Positions 36,785 to 47,900 of a DNA stretch of 64,000 nt are shown one piece after another (position 1 is the first letter of the stretch; the number at the start of each line of letters is the position of its first letter). The stretch is from NCBI GenBank assembly GCA_965153455.1, contig OZ234503.1, forward strand, positions 11,227,118 through 11,291,117. The letters run 5' to 3'. The notes beneath the pieces were generated by a model. It was not told where the DNA came from. It saw only the letters and a list, made by a program, of their open reading frames with translations, and did not search any database. The position numbers and the translations under genes are program-made. Source of the stretch: Sphagnum compactum. Lineage: Eukaryota > Bryophyta > Sphagnopsida > Sphagnales.

Positions 36785-38345
36785 TACTTGTTAAGCTTAA
36801 GCTACTAACTTAACCAAACATAATTAGTAGGTTAGGTTAAGCCTAGACTATCTATTTAGCCTAACATAATTAATAAGTTAGTAGGTTATTTGTTAAATAA
36901 TAACTTAACTAATAGCCTAGCTAAATAACCTAGCTTAAACCTATCTAATAGGTTATCGAGGATGTAACCAAAGACTACTAAATAACCTATAACTAAGTAG
37001 TGTAAGCCTTTTAGGTAGGTATCTTAAGTGACCTAGGCTTATTAGGTAGACCTATTAACCATGTCGGTAGCCTCTTGCCTAGGCCTATCAGGTAAATAAC
37101 ATAGGCCACTTAGACCTAGTAGGTAGGTAGCCTATCCTACTAACTAGGTAAGTAGTTTAAGCCACTTATGCCACTTAAGCCTACTAGGTATAAAGTAGCC
37201 TAGCCTCAATTATCGAGGTCTATTTAGTAATTACTTACATAGCATAGGCCACCTAGGCCTACAAGGTAGGTAGCTTAACCTAGGCCATTTAAACCAACAA
37301 AGCATGTATGTAACTTAGTTTAGGCCACCTATGCTTAATTTAGGCCACTTAGGCCTACTAGGTAGGTACGTAGCTTAACCTAGGTTACCTAGGTAGGTAC
37401 ATAACTTAACCTAGGCTACATACCTACCTAGGTTACTTAGGCCTATTAGGTAGGTATGTAGCCTAACCTAAGTAGTTTAGGTTAGCTTAACCTAAGCCAA
37501 CTAAATAGGTACATAACCTAACTTAGGTTACCTAAGTAGGTACATAGCCTAGGTAGCCTAGATTAACTTAACTTAAGCTTATTAAATAGGTACGTAACCT
37601 AACCTAAGCTACCTAGGCCACTTCGGCCTACTAAGTAAATATGTAGTTGATTTAAGCTAAGCCATTTAAGCTACTAGGTAGGTAGCCTAGCTTGGTATTA
37701 GGTAGGTAATTTAAACCTAGACCTATTTAATAAACTAGGCTACCTACCTAGTATGCTTAGGCTAGATATATTAACTATAAGCTAGTAGGTACTTACATAG
37801 CCTACTAAATAACATAAATGTAGGTAGGTATAAGCATAGACCTAGTAGGTACCTATAAGGTTGAAAATACTATAACTTACATGTTACTTAAGTACGTGAA
37901 TTTATTAATAAGTACCTTGTACCTACCTAAGTTTACCTACCTATAGCCTACCTATTTATGTAAATAGTCATGTAAAAAAATTCAAATTCATTTAGTGCAA
38001 TATGTTGGAAAAAAATTCATGGAAGTTGATTATAATATGTTGGTCGAAAATCCTATTCATTACAATATTTTGTCCAAAAAAAATCACCTTATGGGGTGGT
38101 GGTGCAATGGTTAAGGACTTGATTCAGTGTGGAAGTGAGGAGTTCAAGTCCCCACATTTATAACCTAGGCTACCTTGGCTACTTAAATGACCTAATTAGG
38201 TAACTTAGGTTGCAAAACCTATTAGACCACTTAGCTTAGGTTACTCAACTTAGCCTAAGTGGCTTGGTTTAACCTAGGCGGTTAAGCTAGGTGGCCTAGT
38301 TTAAGCCTAGGACATAAGGTTGGTAGGTAAATAAATAAATTATTT
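36785..38345. repeat. CCTAGGTAGGTA-type degenerate simple repeat
   Basis: About 1.4 kb is built from short permutations of CCTAGG, TAGGTAGG, TAGGCCTA and TAACCTAGG, with many CTAG palindromes on both strands. A break at about 37,980-38,160 contains the tRNA-like unit. There are no open frames of interest. Confidence 0.8.
38093..38156 (+). repeat. tRNA-like / SINE-like unit with Pol III boxes
   Basis: A perfect match to the A-box consensus, TGGTGCAATGG, lies at 38,100-38,110. A B-box-like AGTTCAAGTCC lies at 38,141-38,151, two mismatches from consensus. The 40-base spacing is tRNA-like. The arms do not form a good cloverleaf, and no acceptor pairing or CCA is seen. It is better read as a tRNA-derived SINE head or pseudo-tRNA than a functional tRNA. 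Confidence 0.45.
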
Positions 38346-38399
38346 TCGACATTAATTATTAGGTTTATTAATTAGGTAGGTAGGGTAGGGTAGGTAGGG

Positions 38400-38424
38400 T
38401 AATTAATTAATTAATTAATTAATA
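38400..38424. repeat. (TTAA)n simple repeat
   Basis: About six perfect AATT/TTAA units. Confidence 0.85.
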
Positions 38425-38672
38425 TTTCCATATTAATTCTAAATAAATAAATTTAAATAATAAAGTTTTTGGTTGCTATTCAAATTATATTATTGTCACG
38501 GTCAATTAAAAAAACTTTGTAAAAAAGACCAACAAAAAAAACATAGTCAAAATGGTTGGGTCCAAATCAATTTGTCCAAAATGGCATTTTGGTCAAGTTG
38601 GACATGGGGCCAAAAAGACCATATGGGGGTTTTTTTGATTGAAATTCTTGGTCAAAAAAGTCAGGATTTCTT

Positions 38673-38677
38673 GTAGT
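38673..38677. other. Target-site duplication GTAGT, left of gypsy element A
   Basis: GTAGT immediately precedes the 5' LTR and recurs at 52,152-52,156 immediately after the 3' LTR. Confidence 0.9.
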
Positions 38678-38944
38678 TGATATGGCCTAGGATATTTTGG
38701 GATACTTTTGGCAATGTCATGTCCTAGGATATTTTGGGATACTTTTGGCAATATCATGGCCTAGGATATTTTGGGATACTTTTGGCAATATCATGGCCTA
38801 GGATATTTTGGGACTAGTATGGCTCAGGGTTATAAAAGGAGATAGTCTGGGGAACAACCCTTTAGCAGATCAACACCAGTTGATGGATCAATAAAGCTTG
38901 TCTTGTCTTGTAATTCTCCACTTGTTTGTAGTCGGTCCATAACA
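38678..38944 (+). mobile_element. 5' LTR of element A
   Basis: 267 bp, from TGATATGGCC to CATAACA. U3 begins with four copies of a 37-bp unit (CCTAGGATATTTTGGGATAC...; starts spaced exactly 37 bases). A TATA box, TATAAAA, is at 38,831-38,837 and AATAAA at 38,890-38,895. No tRNA primer site was recognised just downstream. Confidence 0.92.
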
Positions 38945-39085
38945 GTTTGATCTGCTCCTTCTTCTTGTTTGTTTGTTTTGTTGTTTCAGTAAGTAGCTAG
39001 AGGTATATTGGAGTGAAACTTGGAACGGTTATAGAAGACTATAGGACGCTTCTACTCTCAAAGTTTCAAAAGAAAAGGATATGTT

Positions 39086-39738
39086 TTGAGAGAGATCCAA
39101 GCATCTGAAGTTTCAAGTGCAGATCTGGTTTTTTGGTCATATTTCCTTTGTGTAAGCTTTTTTGGGTCTGTAACTTTGTGATCTTATAGATCATATAGGA
39201 ATATATGTGTGAGAAAAATTTCATGTCATTTGGACTTGTATTGAGAGAGATGCAAGCATCTGAAGTTTCAAGTGCAGATCTGGTTTTTTGGTCATATCTC
39301 CTTTGTGTAAGCTTTTTTGGGTCTGTAACTTTGTGATCTTATAGATCATATAGGAATATATGTGTGAGAGAAATTTCATGTCATTTGGACTTGTATTGAG
39401 AGAGATTCAAGCATCTGAAGTTTCAAGTGCAGATCTGGTTTTTTGGTCATATCTCCTTTGTGTAAGCTTTTTTGGGTTTGTAACTTTGTGATCTTATAGA
39501 TCATATAGGAATATATGTGTGAGAGAAATTTCATGTCATTTGGACTTGTATTGAGAGAGATCCAAGCATCTGAAGTTTCAAGTGCAGATCTGGTTTTTTG
39601 GTCATATCTCCTTTGTGTAAGCTTTTTTGGGTTTGTAACTTTGTGATCTTATAGATCATATAGGAATATATGTGTGAGAGAAATTTCATGTCATTTGGAT
39701 GTGTATTGAGAGAGATCCAAGCATCTGAAGTTTCAAGT
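39086..39738 (+). repeat. 155-bp tandem repeats in the leader of element A
   Basis: Unit starts (TTGAGAGAGAT.CAAGCATC) occur at 39,086, 39,241, 39,396, 39,551 and 39,706, exactly 155 bases apart. There are four full copies and a partial fifth, about 95% or more identical by eye. The last repeat ends about 40 bases before the gag start codon. Confidence 0.93.
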
Positions 39739-39776
39739 TTGAAGATTGAAAGCGCAAAAGTGTGAGAACTACCACC

Positions 39777-40751
39777 ATGGACAACTCAGAATCCAACATC
39801 GATCTCACTCAAATCCTCGCCGCCCTTCAGCACCTTCAACAAGAAAATGCCGTGCTTAGAGACTCGGTGACCCGCCTACAGAATCAGCCACCACCTCCTG
39901 CCCCAGTACTTCCTGCTTTTGCAATGGCCGCCCAAGAGCCCAAGATCAGTCTGCCAGAAAAGTTTGATGGAACGCGCCTCAAATTTCGAGGCTTTGTCAG
40001 TCAGGTACGCCTGATCATGCAACTACACCCCCGTCGTTATTTTGATGACACCACTCGCGTAGGATTCGTTGGAACCCTACTCACTGGGACAGCTGCAGCA
40101 TGGTTTGCTCCCATCCTGGAAACATCATCCCCTCTTCTACAAGATTTCAACGCCTTTATGGCGGAATTTGAAGCAGTATTTGGGGACAGTGATAAGGCCA
40201 GGACTTCAGCCAACAAGCTGCGTCGCCTCCAGCAAGGGACACGTTCGGCCATCGTCTACGCTTCAGAATTCAGGCAGCTTGCCTGTGACGTCAATTGGGG
40301 AGAAGCTGCCTTGATTGATCAGTTTCGCTGTGGGCTTCGTGATGATGTTCAAGATCTTTTGTTGACACTCGCAGACCCTTCTTCCTTCAGTGAAGCCATC
40401 ACCCAGGCAATTCGGTGCGATAATCGTCTGTTCGAACGTCGCCAAGAAAAGAAAGTCAACTCCAACGCCCAGCTTTGGAACAGTCGGCCTATTACGCTCC
40501 CCTTAGTTCCCCAAACAACACCAGTTGCCCGACCTGCCTCTTTTGGACCTGCTCCGATGCAGATCGACACAGCTAAGTTTAAATCTTTGACAGAAGCCGA
40601 GAAACTTCGCCGAAGGACAAACAATCTATGTCTTTACTGTGGCAACCCAGGGCATATAGCTCGTCAATGCCCTCAAAAGCTTGTCAAACTTCAGGTACAA
40701 GCTGTGGAAACTCCCCAGGAGTTGGAAAACAAGAACATCCAGTCACAGTAG
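39777..40751 (+). CDS. Gag of gypsy element A
   Basis: 324 residues. ATG 39,777 sits in ACCACCATGG, a favourable context; the in-frame GTG upstream is unlikely. The N-terminal 40 residues look coiled-coil (ALQHLQQENAVLRDSVTRL). The central part carries the retrotransposon capsid pattern, with GTAAAWFAPIL and YASEFRQLACDV. A CCHC zinc knuckle (CLYCGNPGHIARQC) is near the C-terminus. The stop is TAG at 40,749. The protein should form the particle and bind element RNA. The protease frame overlaps it in the -1 phase. Confidence 0.88.
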   Translation: MDNSESNIDLTQILAALQHLQQENAVLRDSVTRLQNQPPPPAPVLPAFAMAAQEPKISLPEKFDGTRLKFRGFVSQVRLIMQLHPRRYFDDTTRVGFVGTLLTGTAAAWFAPILETSSPLLQDFNAFMAEFEAVFGDSDKARTSANKLRRLQQGTRSAIVYASEFRQLACDVNWGEAALIDQFRCGLRDDVQDLLLTLADPSSFSEAITQAIRCDNRLFERRQEKKVNSNAQLWNSRPITLPLVPQTTPVARPASFGPAPMQIDTAKFKSLTEAEKLRRRTNNLCLYCGNPGHIARQCPQKLVKLQVQAVETPQELENKNIQSQ

Positions 40752-41560
40752 GAGCCGTGCGACTGGATCTCACCCAACACCACCTTTGCAAAGGCTCCTG
40801 TTCCGCTGTTGGTCCCAGTCCCAGTTTCACTCAGTATGTGGACATCATTCGTATTCCAGAAGACATACCACAAGTGTCAGCTTTGGTGGACTCCGGCGCC
40901 ACCTCTTCTTTCATCGACCAAACATTTGTCGTCCAACACAACATCCCTGTGGTCAAGAAGTCAACCCCTGTTCCGGTAGAGGTTATTGATGGGAGAACCA
41001 TTGCTTCTGGTGCAATCACACACGAGACAACCCCTCTAGAACTCTGTATCGGCAAGCACACGGAGAAGATTGTTCTCAACATCATTTCCACCCCTCACCA
41101 TCCCATCATCCTTGGTCTGCCTTGGCTAGAAGCACACAACCCTATCATTGATTGGCGATCTTGAACCCTCACCTTCAGCGCACAACGATGCACCTCTCAA
41201 GAACCCCACGTTCAGAAAAACACTTTGTCCAATCCTGCCAAGAACCCTGTGGTCGAGAACCCAAAGAGGGTCGGAACCAATTCCAGTTTTATCAAGTCTG
41301 TTATGTCAAATCCTGTAATCAAGAACCCCCGGTTGGTCAGAACGAAACCTTGTCCTGTCAAGAATCTTGTCAAGAATCTTGCCCAGAAAACCAACCCTGT
41401 CCAGATCTTCGTTGATAGAGCTGTCCCTTTCTATCGGGCTGCTAAGAATCTTCAAGTCTTCGCCATCCATGTCAACCCAGCCAACACCACAAACCCCCAA
41501 TCAGAACCAACACCTGTCAAACTTCCCAAGAAGTACAATGACGCACTCCCAAGTTCCTAG
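40628..41560 (+). pseudogene. Protease and linker, 5' part of pro-pol of element A
   Basis: This is the -1 frame relative to gag, overlapping it by 124 bases; ATG 40,628 lies inside the zinc-knuckle region. An aspartic protease motif (LVDSGATSSFID) is near 40,885-40,920 and ILGLPWLEAHNPIIDW follows. A TGA at 41,162-41,164 breaks the frame. Beyond it the same frame stays open to the insertion point of element B at 41,538 (KLPKKY), then runs into the LTR. The frame is regained exactly at 48,936 when the 7,402 inserted bases are removed. Confidence 0.82.
41534..41538. other. Target-site duplication TACAA, left of element B
   Basis: TACAA is repeated at 48,936-48,940, directly after the right LTR. 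Joining the two flanks restores one continuous pol frame of element A. Confidence 0.93.
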
Positions 41561-42573
41561 TGGACCCACTTGAGGGTCCAAGTATGTGGCAATGCGGAAG
41601 GAGTTGGAACTTGGAGCACGCTCCCGACTTCTAGCACTAGAGGGGGGGTGAGAGGGGTGTGCTAGAAGTCCCGGGATAGACTAGGAAGAATTGACAAGCT
41701 TATTCACTCACACGGGCCTGCACACAACCCACACAAAGTGGTTAGTGCATAGTTGGAGCACCTTTGGTGCTAGGACGAGCCACGGGCAACAGGGACACAC
41801 AAGACTCACCACGGCCCGGACTTGGGGGAAGCCACCACCTTCCCCCTTATAGTATACTCTGCAGCTCTCCACGGAGGCTACATCCAAATGGCTATTTTTC
41901 CCGGGACTCCCGCGTGGGAGTCCCGAAATCGCGCCAAATGCGACTCCCGCGACTTTGGAGCCCCATAACTTTGCGAGCAGACCTCGGATCGCGATGCGGT
42001 CTGAAGCAAAGTTGTAGCTCTCGTCGAGAGCTTTCCAACGATATGTGGCACGTCCTCTGCAGCCTAGTATTTCGGGTCGATTCCCGACTTTTAGTGGTCG
42101 GGAGTCAAAACTGGCAGACTCCCGGGAATTCGACTCCCGATCCTTCTTTTGGCCATAACTTGTGTTTCAGATGTCCAAATGAGCTATGCGAGCCCATTTT
42201 AGATATCTACGCTTCAAGAGCTTTCCAATGATATAAAGAACGCCACAAGACATTGAGGTTTGACACCTGTAATTGCTCTCTGAAGTTTCGGGAGTCCACC
42301 GGGACTCCATCTCCCCAAAGTGGGAGTTGCCTTGGGAGTGTGAGTGTTCACTCCCTCACACTCCCTCACACTTTCTTACACTCCCGGGAGTGTGATGTGA
42401 CTCCCGGGCTTTCTCTTGCCTTGGCTCCCGGGCTTCCTCTTGGTTTAACTCCCGAGCAACCTCTTGGTTTAACTCCCGAGCAACCTCTTGGTTTAACTCC
42501 CGGGTTTCCTCTTGACCCGCAACCTTATAACCCCTTTGCCTTTGGTCCCGGGCCCAAAGCTAGGGTTGCGACA
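41539..42573 (-). mobile_element. Left (3') LTR of element B
   Basis: 1,035 bp, from TGACGCACTC to GTTGCGACA on the plus strand. It contains many copies of ACTCCCG / CGGGAGT and a short tandem array of a 24-bp unit, AACTCCCGAGCAACCTCTTG..., at about 42,420-42,510. On the minus strand a TATA-like ACTATAAGG lies near 41,850. Open frames of 119-155 codons here are not genes. Confidence 0.93.
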
Positions 42574-42587
42574 CTCTCCCCCACTAG
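42574..42587 (-). other. Polypurine tract of element B
   Basis: The minus strand reads AGTGGGGGAGAG immediately before the 3' LTR (plus strand CTCTCCCCCACT). Confidence 0.75.
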
Positions 42588-43360
42588 AAGGAGAGGTCAA
42601 TGTCCTCATTGACACTTAGAATTTCTTTCAACAATTACAATTGCTTTCTTTTGGATCCTTGGCCATCAAATGCCGACTCCTTGCGGCCGGACCTTGCCTC
42701 AAGCTAACTTAGGCGTCCCCAAGCTTCCAACACTCTCTTGGCAAGTCCAAGGGTGTCTCAATAGAAACCCTCCATCGCTTCGTCAAAAGACCTAACTAGC
42801 CTAATTGACGAAGCCCTCATTTGGGAGGCCATTCTTTCAACCTTCCCCTCATGAGGAACTCAAGCCAAGCCTAATCTTGACCTAAGCTACTTGACATGAC
42901 TCCTTTCGCAATCTTGCGCCTTGATCACAACAATCAAGCCTTTCCTAAAGGTATGCTTATCAAGGTACGAGAAGCGACGTTTAGGCTTTGCAAAAGCTTA
43001 AGTCCCAAGATACGCGATTATAGTACACGAACGGGGTCATGACTTCCCGCGTTGGCCGCCACTACCAACCAACCCCTTGGGATGCACTTTGGGCATGTGC
43101 ACGTCCCCGCAAGCTCACCTTGCTTGCCTCCTCTTTTCGGACCAAGATTTCTCCTAGCCCCCAAGTAGGAGTCCGATTTTGATTTGGGCTTACGCAAGAA
43201 AGTTCCATTTGTCCATGCCACTTGACAACGCCCCCCTTTCTAACATACTATTATGTTTGTGATGCAATCTCTCGAAAGTCTTTAGCCTTTATTTCACTTA
43301 CAACCTGATTTGGTACATTTGTGTAACTTTCCACCCGCTAAAAGAAAGGTGATGTCCTCA
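42588..43360 (-). other. 3' untranslated region of element B
   Basis: About 770 bases lie between the Gag-Pol stop and the polypurine tract. No additional gene was recognised on either strand. Confidence 0.6.
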
Positions 43361-46300
43361 TCACGCTCTATGTTTCCTTTGCTTTTTAGCCGGTCTATTG
43401 TGGAATTCTTCTATGGCTTCTTGGGCATGTTCCATGTCGGACTCATTCACCCAAGATGCCTCTATTGGATGGTATCCTTTCCACTTGACCAAGTACTCCC
43501 GCTCTCGCCCCTTTAGTTGCCTTGACTTGAGCACGGCCTCCACTTCAAATTCCGGTTCATTATGAACCAAATCCGGAGGGGGCCTTGAATTGTGCTCTCG
43601 CTCGGGCCTTGAGGCATCACGGACGACCGGCTTCAAAAGCGAAACATGAAATATGGGATGAACCTTGAGATTTTCCGGTAGTTCTAACTTGTAAGTGTCG
43701 GGAAATTTCTTTTCCAACACTTTGAATGGACCCGCATATGGGCCCAAGAACTTATGGCTCAATCCTTCGGGCAACCGGAAGTTCTTGATGTTCAACCATA
43801 CTTCATCCCCTTCTTCAAAATTCACCTCTCGACGGGACTTGTCCGCAAAACTCTTGTACCTTTTATGCGCCTTCTCAAGATTGGCCTTGGCCATCTCCCA
43901 CAAGCGTCGCCTTTCTTCATCAAGTTGTGTGACCATGGGCACTTCCTCACTTGCATCACTTGGGGGTTGCCCAACCCAAGTTGTGGGCACAATTGGTGAC
44001 TTGCCCGTCACCATTTGAAATGGGGTGGCCCCCGTTGCCGAATGCTCCGAATTGTTGTAACAAAATTCGGCCAACTCCAAATGGTCCACCCAATCTTGTT
44101 GATCCGCTGCCACATAATTCCTTAGGAATTGTTGGATCACCAAGTTCACCCTCTCGGTTTGTCCATCCGTTTGAGGCCGAAAGGAAGTGCTCATCTTGAG
44201 CTCGGACCCCATGCGCTTCCACAAGGCTCTCCAAAACTTGCTTGTGAACTTGGGGTCTCGGTCCGACACAATGTCCTTTGGGAGGCCATGATGCTTGAAC
44301 ACGTGGGTGAAGAACAACCTTCCCGTCTCTTGGGCCGTGGCACTATCCTTGGTAGGAATGAAATGTGCCATCTTGCTAAACCGATCCACCACCACCATGA
44401 TCGCATCAAACCCCTTTGATGGTGGCAAACTCACCATGAAATCCATGGAGACACTTTCCCACGGCCCTTCCGGAATGGGTAACGGTCGCAACAATCCCGC
44501 TTGCTTTTTATTGAGTGCCCGGTTTTGTTGGCAAGTCAAGCAAGTCTTCACGTATTCCTCCGCATCCTCCTTCAAGTTGGGCCAATAATAGGACTTCTTG
44601 AGGAATGTGGTGGTGCGCTTTGCACCACCGTGACCCGCAAGGGGCCCATCATGGCATTCCTTCAAAAGCACATCTCTTAGCCTCCCTTTTGGAACATAGA
44701 GCCGACTTTGCTTATACCACAAAAGTCCATCTCGCAAGTGGAAGTGGGACTTGATCCCCTTTTGAATGTCTTGCTTCCTTTCCTTGGCAAATTCATCCCG
44801 AAGGCTCCCAAGTCGAACATCCTTTTGGAACTTTGTTTCTCCCACATACACCACTTTGAGTTGGTGTTTCCGACTCAATGCGTCCGGCACCACATTTTCC
44901 TTCCCGGGCTTATGCCGAATGTCCACATTGAACAAAGCCAATGTGTCTTGCCATCTCACTTGTTTTGATGACAACTTTGGTTGAGTTGCGAAGTACTTCA
45001 AGGTGACATTGTCGGTCCACACCACCACATCTTTGGAACCTATGTAATGGCCCCAAGTCTTGAGACAATGTATCACGGCCCACATTTCCTTTTCATGGGT
45101 TGGCCACCTTCGCTCCGTCTCATTCAACTTCTTGCTTTCGAAGGCCACCGGCCTTCCATCTTGCACTAGGACTCCTCCTATGGCAAAGTCGGACGCATCG
45201 GAATGGATCTCAAAGTCCTTGTCAAAATCGGGCAACTTCAACACGGGCGCCTTCACCAAAATGCCTTTCAAAGTCTCAAAGGCCTCATTGCATGCCTCCT
45301 CCCATTCATAAGTCCCGGATGACTTCTTCAAAAGGTTTGTCAAAGGTGTGGCTATCTTTGCAAAGTTCTTGATGAACTTGCGATAATAAGAAGCCAATCC
45401 CAAAAAGGACCTTAAGGCGGGAACGGACTTAGGCGGTTCCCAATCCAAGATTGCCTTCACCTTGTGGTCATCCATTTTCAAACCTTCTTGGGTGATCCTA
45501 TGCCCAAGGAAGTCCACCTCCGAGACTCCAAACTCACATTTCTCGAACTTGGCATACAACTTGTTTTCTTTTAACCTTTGGAACACCTTACGAAGGTGTT
45601 CCGCATGCTCCTCCAAGGAGCTACTATAGATCAAAATGTCGTCTATGTAGACGACCACAAAATCATCAAGCCACTCTCGGAAAATGTCATTCATGAGGGT
45701 GCAAAATGTGGCGGGTGCATTGGTGAGCCCAAATGGCATCACCAAGAATTCATATGAACCATACCTTGTGCGGCAAGCGGTTTTCTCTTCATCCCCTTGT
45801 GCAATTCGAATTTGGTAGTATCCCGAACGTAGGTCAATCCTACTAAACACTTTGGCTCCCGAAAGCCGATCAAACAAGTCATCAATCCGAGGCAATGGGT
45901 ACCGATTCTTCACCGTCACCTTGTTGAGGGCTCTATAATCTACGCACATCCTCAAAGTCCCATCCTTCTTGTGAGCAAAAAGGACGGGCGCCCCATATGG
46001 TGACTTGCTAGGCTTGATGTATCCCTTTGCAAGGAGTTCTTCAAGTTGAACCTTGAGCTCTTTTAACTCCTCATGACTCATTCGATACGGGGCCTTGGCG
46101 GGAGGTGCCACTCCCGGGACCACCTCAATGGCATGGTCCACTTGTCTTCTCGGGGGCAACTCGTCGGGCAATTCTTCGGGCATCACATCCGGGAATTCCT
46201 CTAACACTTGCTTGATGCACTTGTGGGGGCTCACCACCTTGGTGGCCTCCTTTGGTTCAAACTCATCCAACACCCGCATCACACATAACATGCCATAGCC

Positions 46301-47851
46301 TCCCCCACATTCTTTTTCCAAGTTCTTTCCCAACATCAAGTGGATGGTGGTCCCACCCACACTAGGCACTTCATGTGCCTTCACCCGCACAATCCCACTC
46401 TTGGATGGGATCCTAACTAGCCTATTGTGCCCTTCTATGAGCACATTGTTTTGTGTGATGAATTCCATTCCCAAAATGCAATCCATGCCCCCTAAGGTGG
46501 AGACTAACAAATCCACCTTGCCTCTCCAATTCCCCAATTGGAGCGGCACATCTCTTGCTTGCAACTTGGTGGGATGGGGAATCCCATCCGCAAAATGCAC
46601 CTCTATGGGTGCCTTGAGCTCCTCCAACCGGAGCTCCATTCTTTGGGCACTTTCTTGGGTTATGAAGTTGTGGGAAGCGCCTGTGTCCAAAAGACATAAA
46701 ACTTCCCGCTTAGAAACTTTCCCTTTTAAGAAAATAAGGCGGTTACATTCACCTTCGGCTAGGTGGGAGGTGAGGGCAATTACCTTAGAAGCCCCACTCC
46801 CCGGTTTGGGTTTGGGGCAATCTTTGGAGTAATGGCCCACTTCATTACAATTGAAACATGTTCCCTTAGGTTTGCCACTAACATCTCCTTTGGGTTGGCT
46901 CCCTTTGAAAGGAGCCCCTTTCTTCACAAAATTTCCCTTGGGTTTAAAACCCGAGCCTTGGAATTGTTTAGGTTTTTCCCCTTTTGAGGTGTCTTGGCCT
47001 CGGTTCCATTCCCCTTCATGGCGTGCCTTCTTATGAGGGAACTTGTTATCCCTTTTGAATCCGGACTTCTCACCACGCCCAACATCCGAAAAGCCTTCCA
47101 CTTTCATGATGGCTTCGGTTAGTGAGGTGGGCCAACTCTCCTCAAGCTTGCGTTTGGCCCAAGTGGGAAGTCCCATCACAAAGTGGCACACCCGGTCTAA
47201 CTCATGCATATGTCGAATCTCAAGCATGAGTTCGGAGTAAGCCCTCACATATTGGCGCAAGTTGTCATTGCTCCCATTCTCAAGGTCACGGAGTTTGCAT
47301 CTTGAAATGTAGTCGGAATTCTTGGGAATGAATTCCAACTCAATACGCTCCTTGAAGAATTCCCATGTGTAGCCATGGGTCTTCCCTTCTTCTTGCCTCA
47401 CCGTCCTCCACCATGTGGAGGCATAGCCCTTCAAATAGGATTGGGCAAGTTCCACGGCCGAATGCCGACCAACCTTGGCGGCATGAAGGTAGTCCTCCAT
47501 TTCCGCAAGCCAAGCATCCACAACCTTCCGATCCCGGGCCCCATCAAAGTTCCCGGGCCTAGCGGGCTTGAACCCCACACTTTTGGATGAGCCTCCCTTG
47601 AGGGCCTCAACCAATTCACTAAAATCGGGCCTATTCATTTTGAGTAAGACCTCCAATTGTTCCGGGGTGAAGAGCACCGCATTAGGTTGCTCCTCTTCAT
47701 TTTCATGCTCCTCAAGGCTAACACGGTCTTCTTCATCTTCGGAATGGTTTTGTTCCTCCTCCCTCATAGCTTCGGGAGGAACATCTAGGTCTTGGGTGGG
47801 TTCTTCCACCACGGGCTCTTGGACTAGCTTGCGGGTCTTCCTTGGTGCCAT
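43361..47851 (-). CDS. Gag-Pol polyprotein of gypsy element B (intact)
   Basis: 1,496 residues, uninterrupted. Domains in order: acidic N-terminus (1-60); capsid-like gag (about 95-260, ASTWWRTV); CCHC knuckle 332-345 ([14 protein letters not shown]); aspartic protease DTGA at 389-392; reverse transcriptase about 585-790 with YIDD at 735-738; RNase H about 870-990 starting HSDAS; integrase with an HHCC zinc site ending CLTC (1104-1107) and catalytic D1137, D1197 and E1233 (D-x35-E); GPY-type region about 1345-1410 with FHVSLLKP; C-terminal chromodomain about 1434-1485 ([15 protein letters not shown]). The chromodomain probably directs integration by reading histone marks (known for chromoviruses). 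Gag and Pol share one frame, unlike element A. Start ATG 47,851 lies only about 50 bases inside the 5' LTR. Confidence 0.95.
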   Translation of the reverse strand: MAPRKTRKLVQEPVVEEPTQDLDVPPEAMREEEQNHSEDEEDRVSLEEHENEEEQPNAVLFTPEQLEVLLKMNRPDFSELVEALKGGSSKSVGFKPARPGNFDGARDRKVVDAWLAEMEDYLHAAKVGRHSAVELAQSYLKGYASTWWRTVRQEEGKTHGYTWEFFKERIELEFIPKNSDYISRCKLRDLENGSNDNLRQYVRAYSELMLEIRHMHELDRVCHFVMGLPTWAKRKLEESWPTSLTEAIMKVEGFSDVGRGEKSGFKRDNKFPHKKARHEGEWNRGQDTSKGEKPKQFQGSGFKPKGNFVKKGAPFKGSQPKGDVSGKPKGTCFNCNEVGHYSKDCPKPKPGSGASKVIALTSHLAEGECNRLIFLKGKVSKREVLCLLDTGASHNFITQESAQRMELRLEELKAPIEVHFADGIPHPTKLQARDVPLQLGNWRGKVDLLVSTLGGMDCILGMEFITQNNVLIEGHNRLVRIPSKSGIVRVKAHEVPSVGGTTIHLMLGKNLEKECGGGYGMLCVMRVLDEFEPKEATKVVSPHKCIKQVLEEFPDVMPEELPDELPPRRQVDHAIEVVPGVAPPAKAPYRMSHEELKELKVQLEELLAKGYIKPSKSPYGAPVLFAHKKDGTLRMCVDYRALNKVTVKNRYPLPRIDDLFDRLSGAKVFSRIDLRSGYYQIRIAQGDEEKTACRTRYGSYEFLVMPFGLTNAPATFCTLMNDIFREWLDDFVVVYIDDILIYSSSLEEHAEHLRKVFQRLKENKLYAKFEKCEFGVSEVDFLGHRITQEGLKMDDHKVKAILDWEPPKSVPALRSFLGLASYYRKFIKNFAKIATPLTNLLKKSSGTYEWEEACNEAFETLKGILVKAPVLKLPDFDKDFEIHSDASDFAIGGVLVQDGRPVAFESKKLNETERRWPTHEKEMWAVIHCLKTWGHYIGSKDVVVWTDNVTLKYFATQPKLSSKQVRWQDTLALFNVDIRHKPGKENVVPDALSRKHQLKVVYVGETKFQKDVRLGSLRDEFAKERKQDIQKGIKSHFHLRDGLLWYKQSRLYVPKGRLRDVLLKECHDGPLAGHGGAKRTTTFLKKSYYWPNLKEDAEEYVKTCLTCQQNRALNKKQAGLLRPLPIPEGPWESVSMDFMVSLPPSKGFDAIMVVVDRFSKMAHFIPTKDSATAQETGRLFFTHVFKHHGLPKDIVSDRDPKFTSKFWRALWKRMGSELKMSTSFRPQTDGQTERVNLVIQQFLRNYVAADQQDWVDHLELAEFCYNNSEHSATGATPFQMVTGKSPIVPTTWVGQPPSDASEEVPMVTQLDEERRRLWEMAKANLEKAHKRYKSFADKSRREVNFEEGDEVWLNIKNFRLPEGLSHKFLGPYAGPFKVLEKKFPDTYKLELPENLKVHPIFHVSLLKPVVRDASRPEREHNSRPPPDLVHNEPEFEVEAVLKSRQLKGREREYLVKWKGYHPIEASWVNESDMEHAQEAIEEFHNRPAKKQRKHRA

Positions 47852-47886
47852 TGGAACTCCCCAATAAGTGGATCGAGCTCACCGGA

Positions 47887-47898
47887 GCTCTGATACCA
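47887..47898 (-). other. Primer-binding site of element B (tRNA-iMet type)
   Basis: The minus strand reads TGGTATCAGAGC two bases inside the 5' LTR, complementary to the 3' end of initiator tRNA-Met. Confidence 0.9.
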
Positions 47899-47900
47899 AG

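Larger units (their letters stand above)
36492..38677. mobile_element. CACTA-like element (right end split off by gypsy element A)
   Basis: The left end is CACTATAACTTGACC at 36,492. The right end is TTTCTTGTAGT at 38,667-38,677 plus the G at 52,157 once gypsy A and one target-duplication copy are removed; its reverse complement is CACTACAAGAAATCC, a typical CACTA terminus. Flanking triplets are GTA (left) and ATA (right, 52,158-52,160), a near match to a 3-bp duplication. Both ends carry repeats of TTGACC/TTGACT, inverted at the right end (TTGGTCAA), as expected for subterminal binding sites. The interior is CCTAGG-type repeat and carries no transposase, so it is a non-autonomous element of about 2.2 kb. 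Confidence 0.65.

Noticed and set aside
41764-42231. 155-codon frame, repeated at 48,126-48,593
   Set aside because: It lies wholly inside the LTRs of element B and has no domain; the duplication is the LTR pair.
43695-47867. Many plus-strand frames of 60-162 codons
   Set aside because: Shadows of the minus-strand Gag-Pol of element B.
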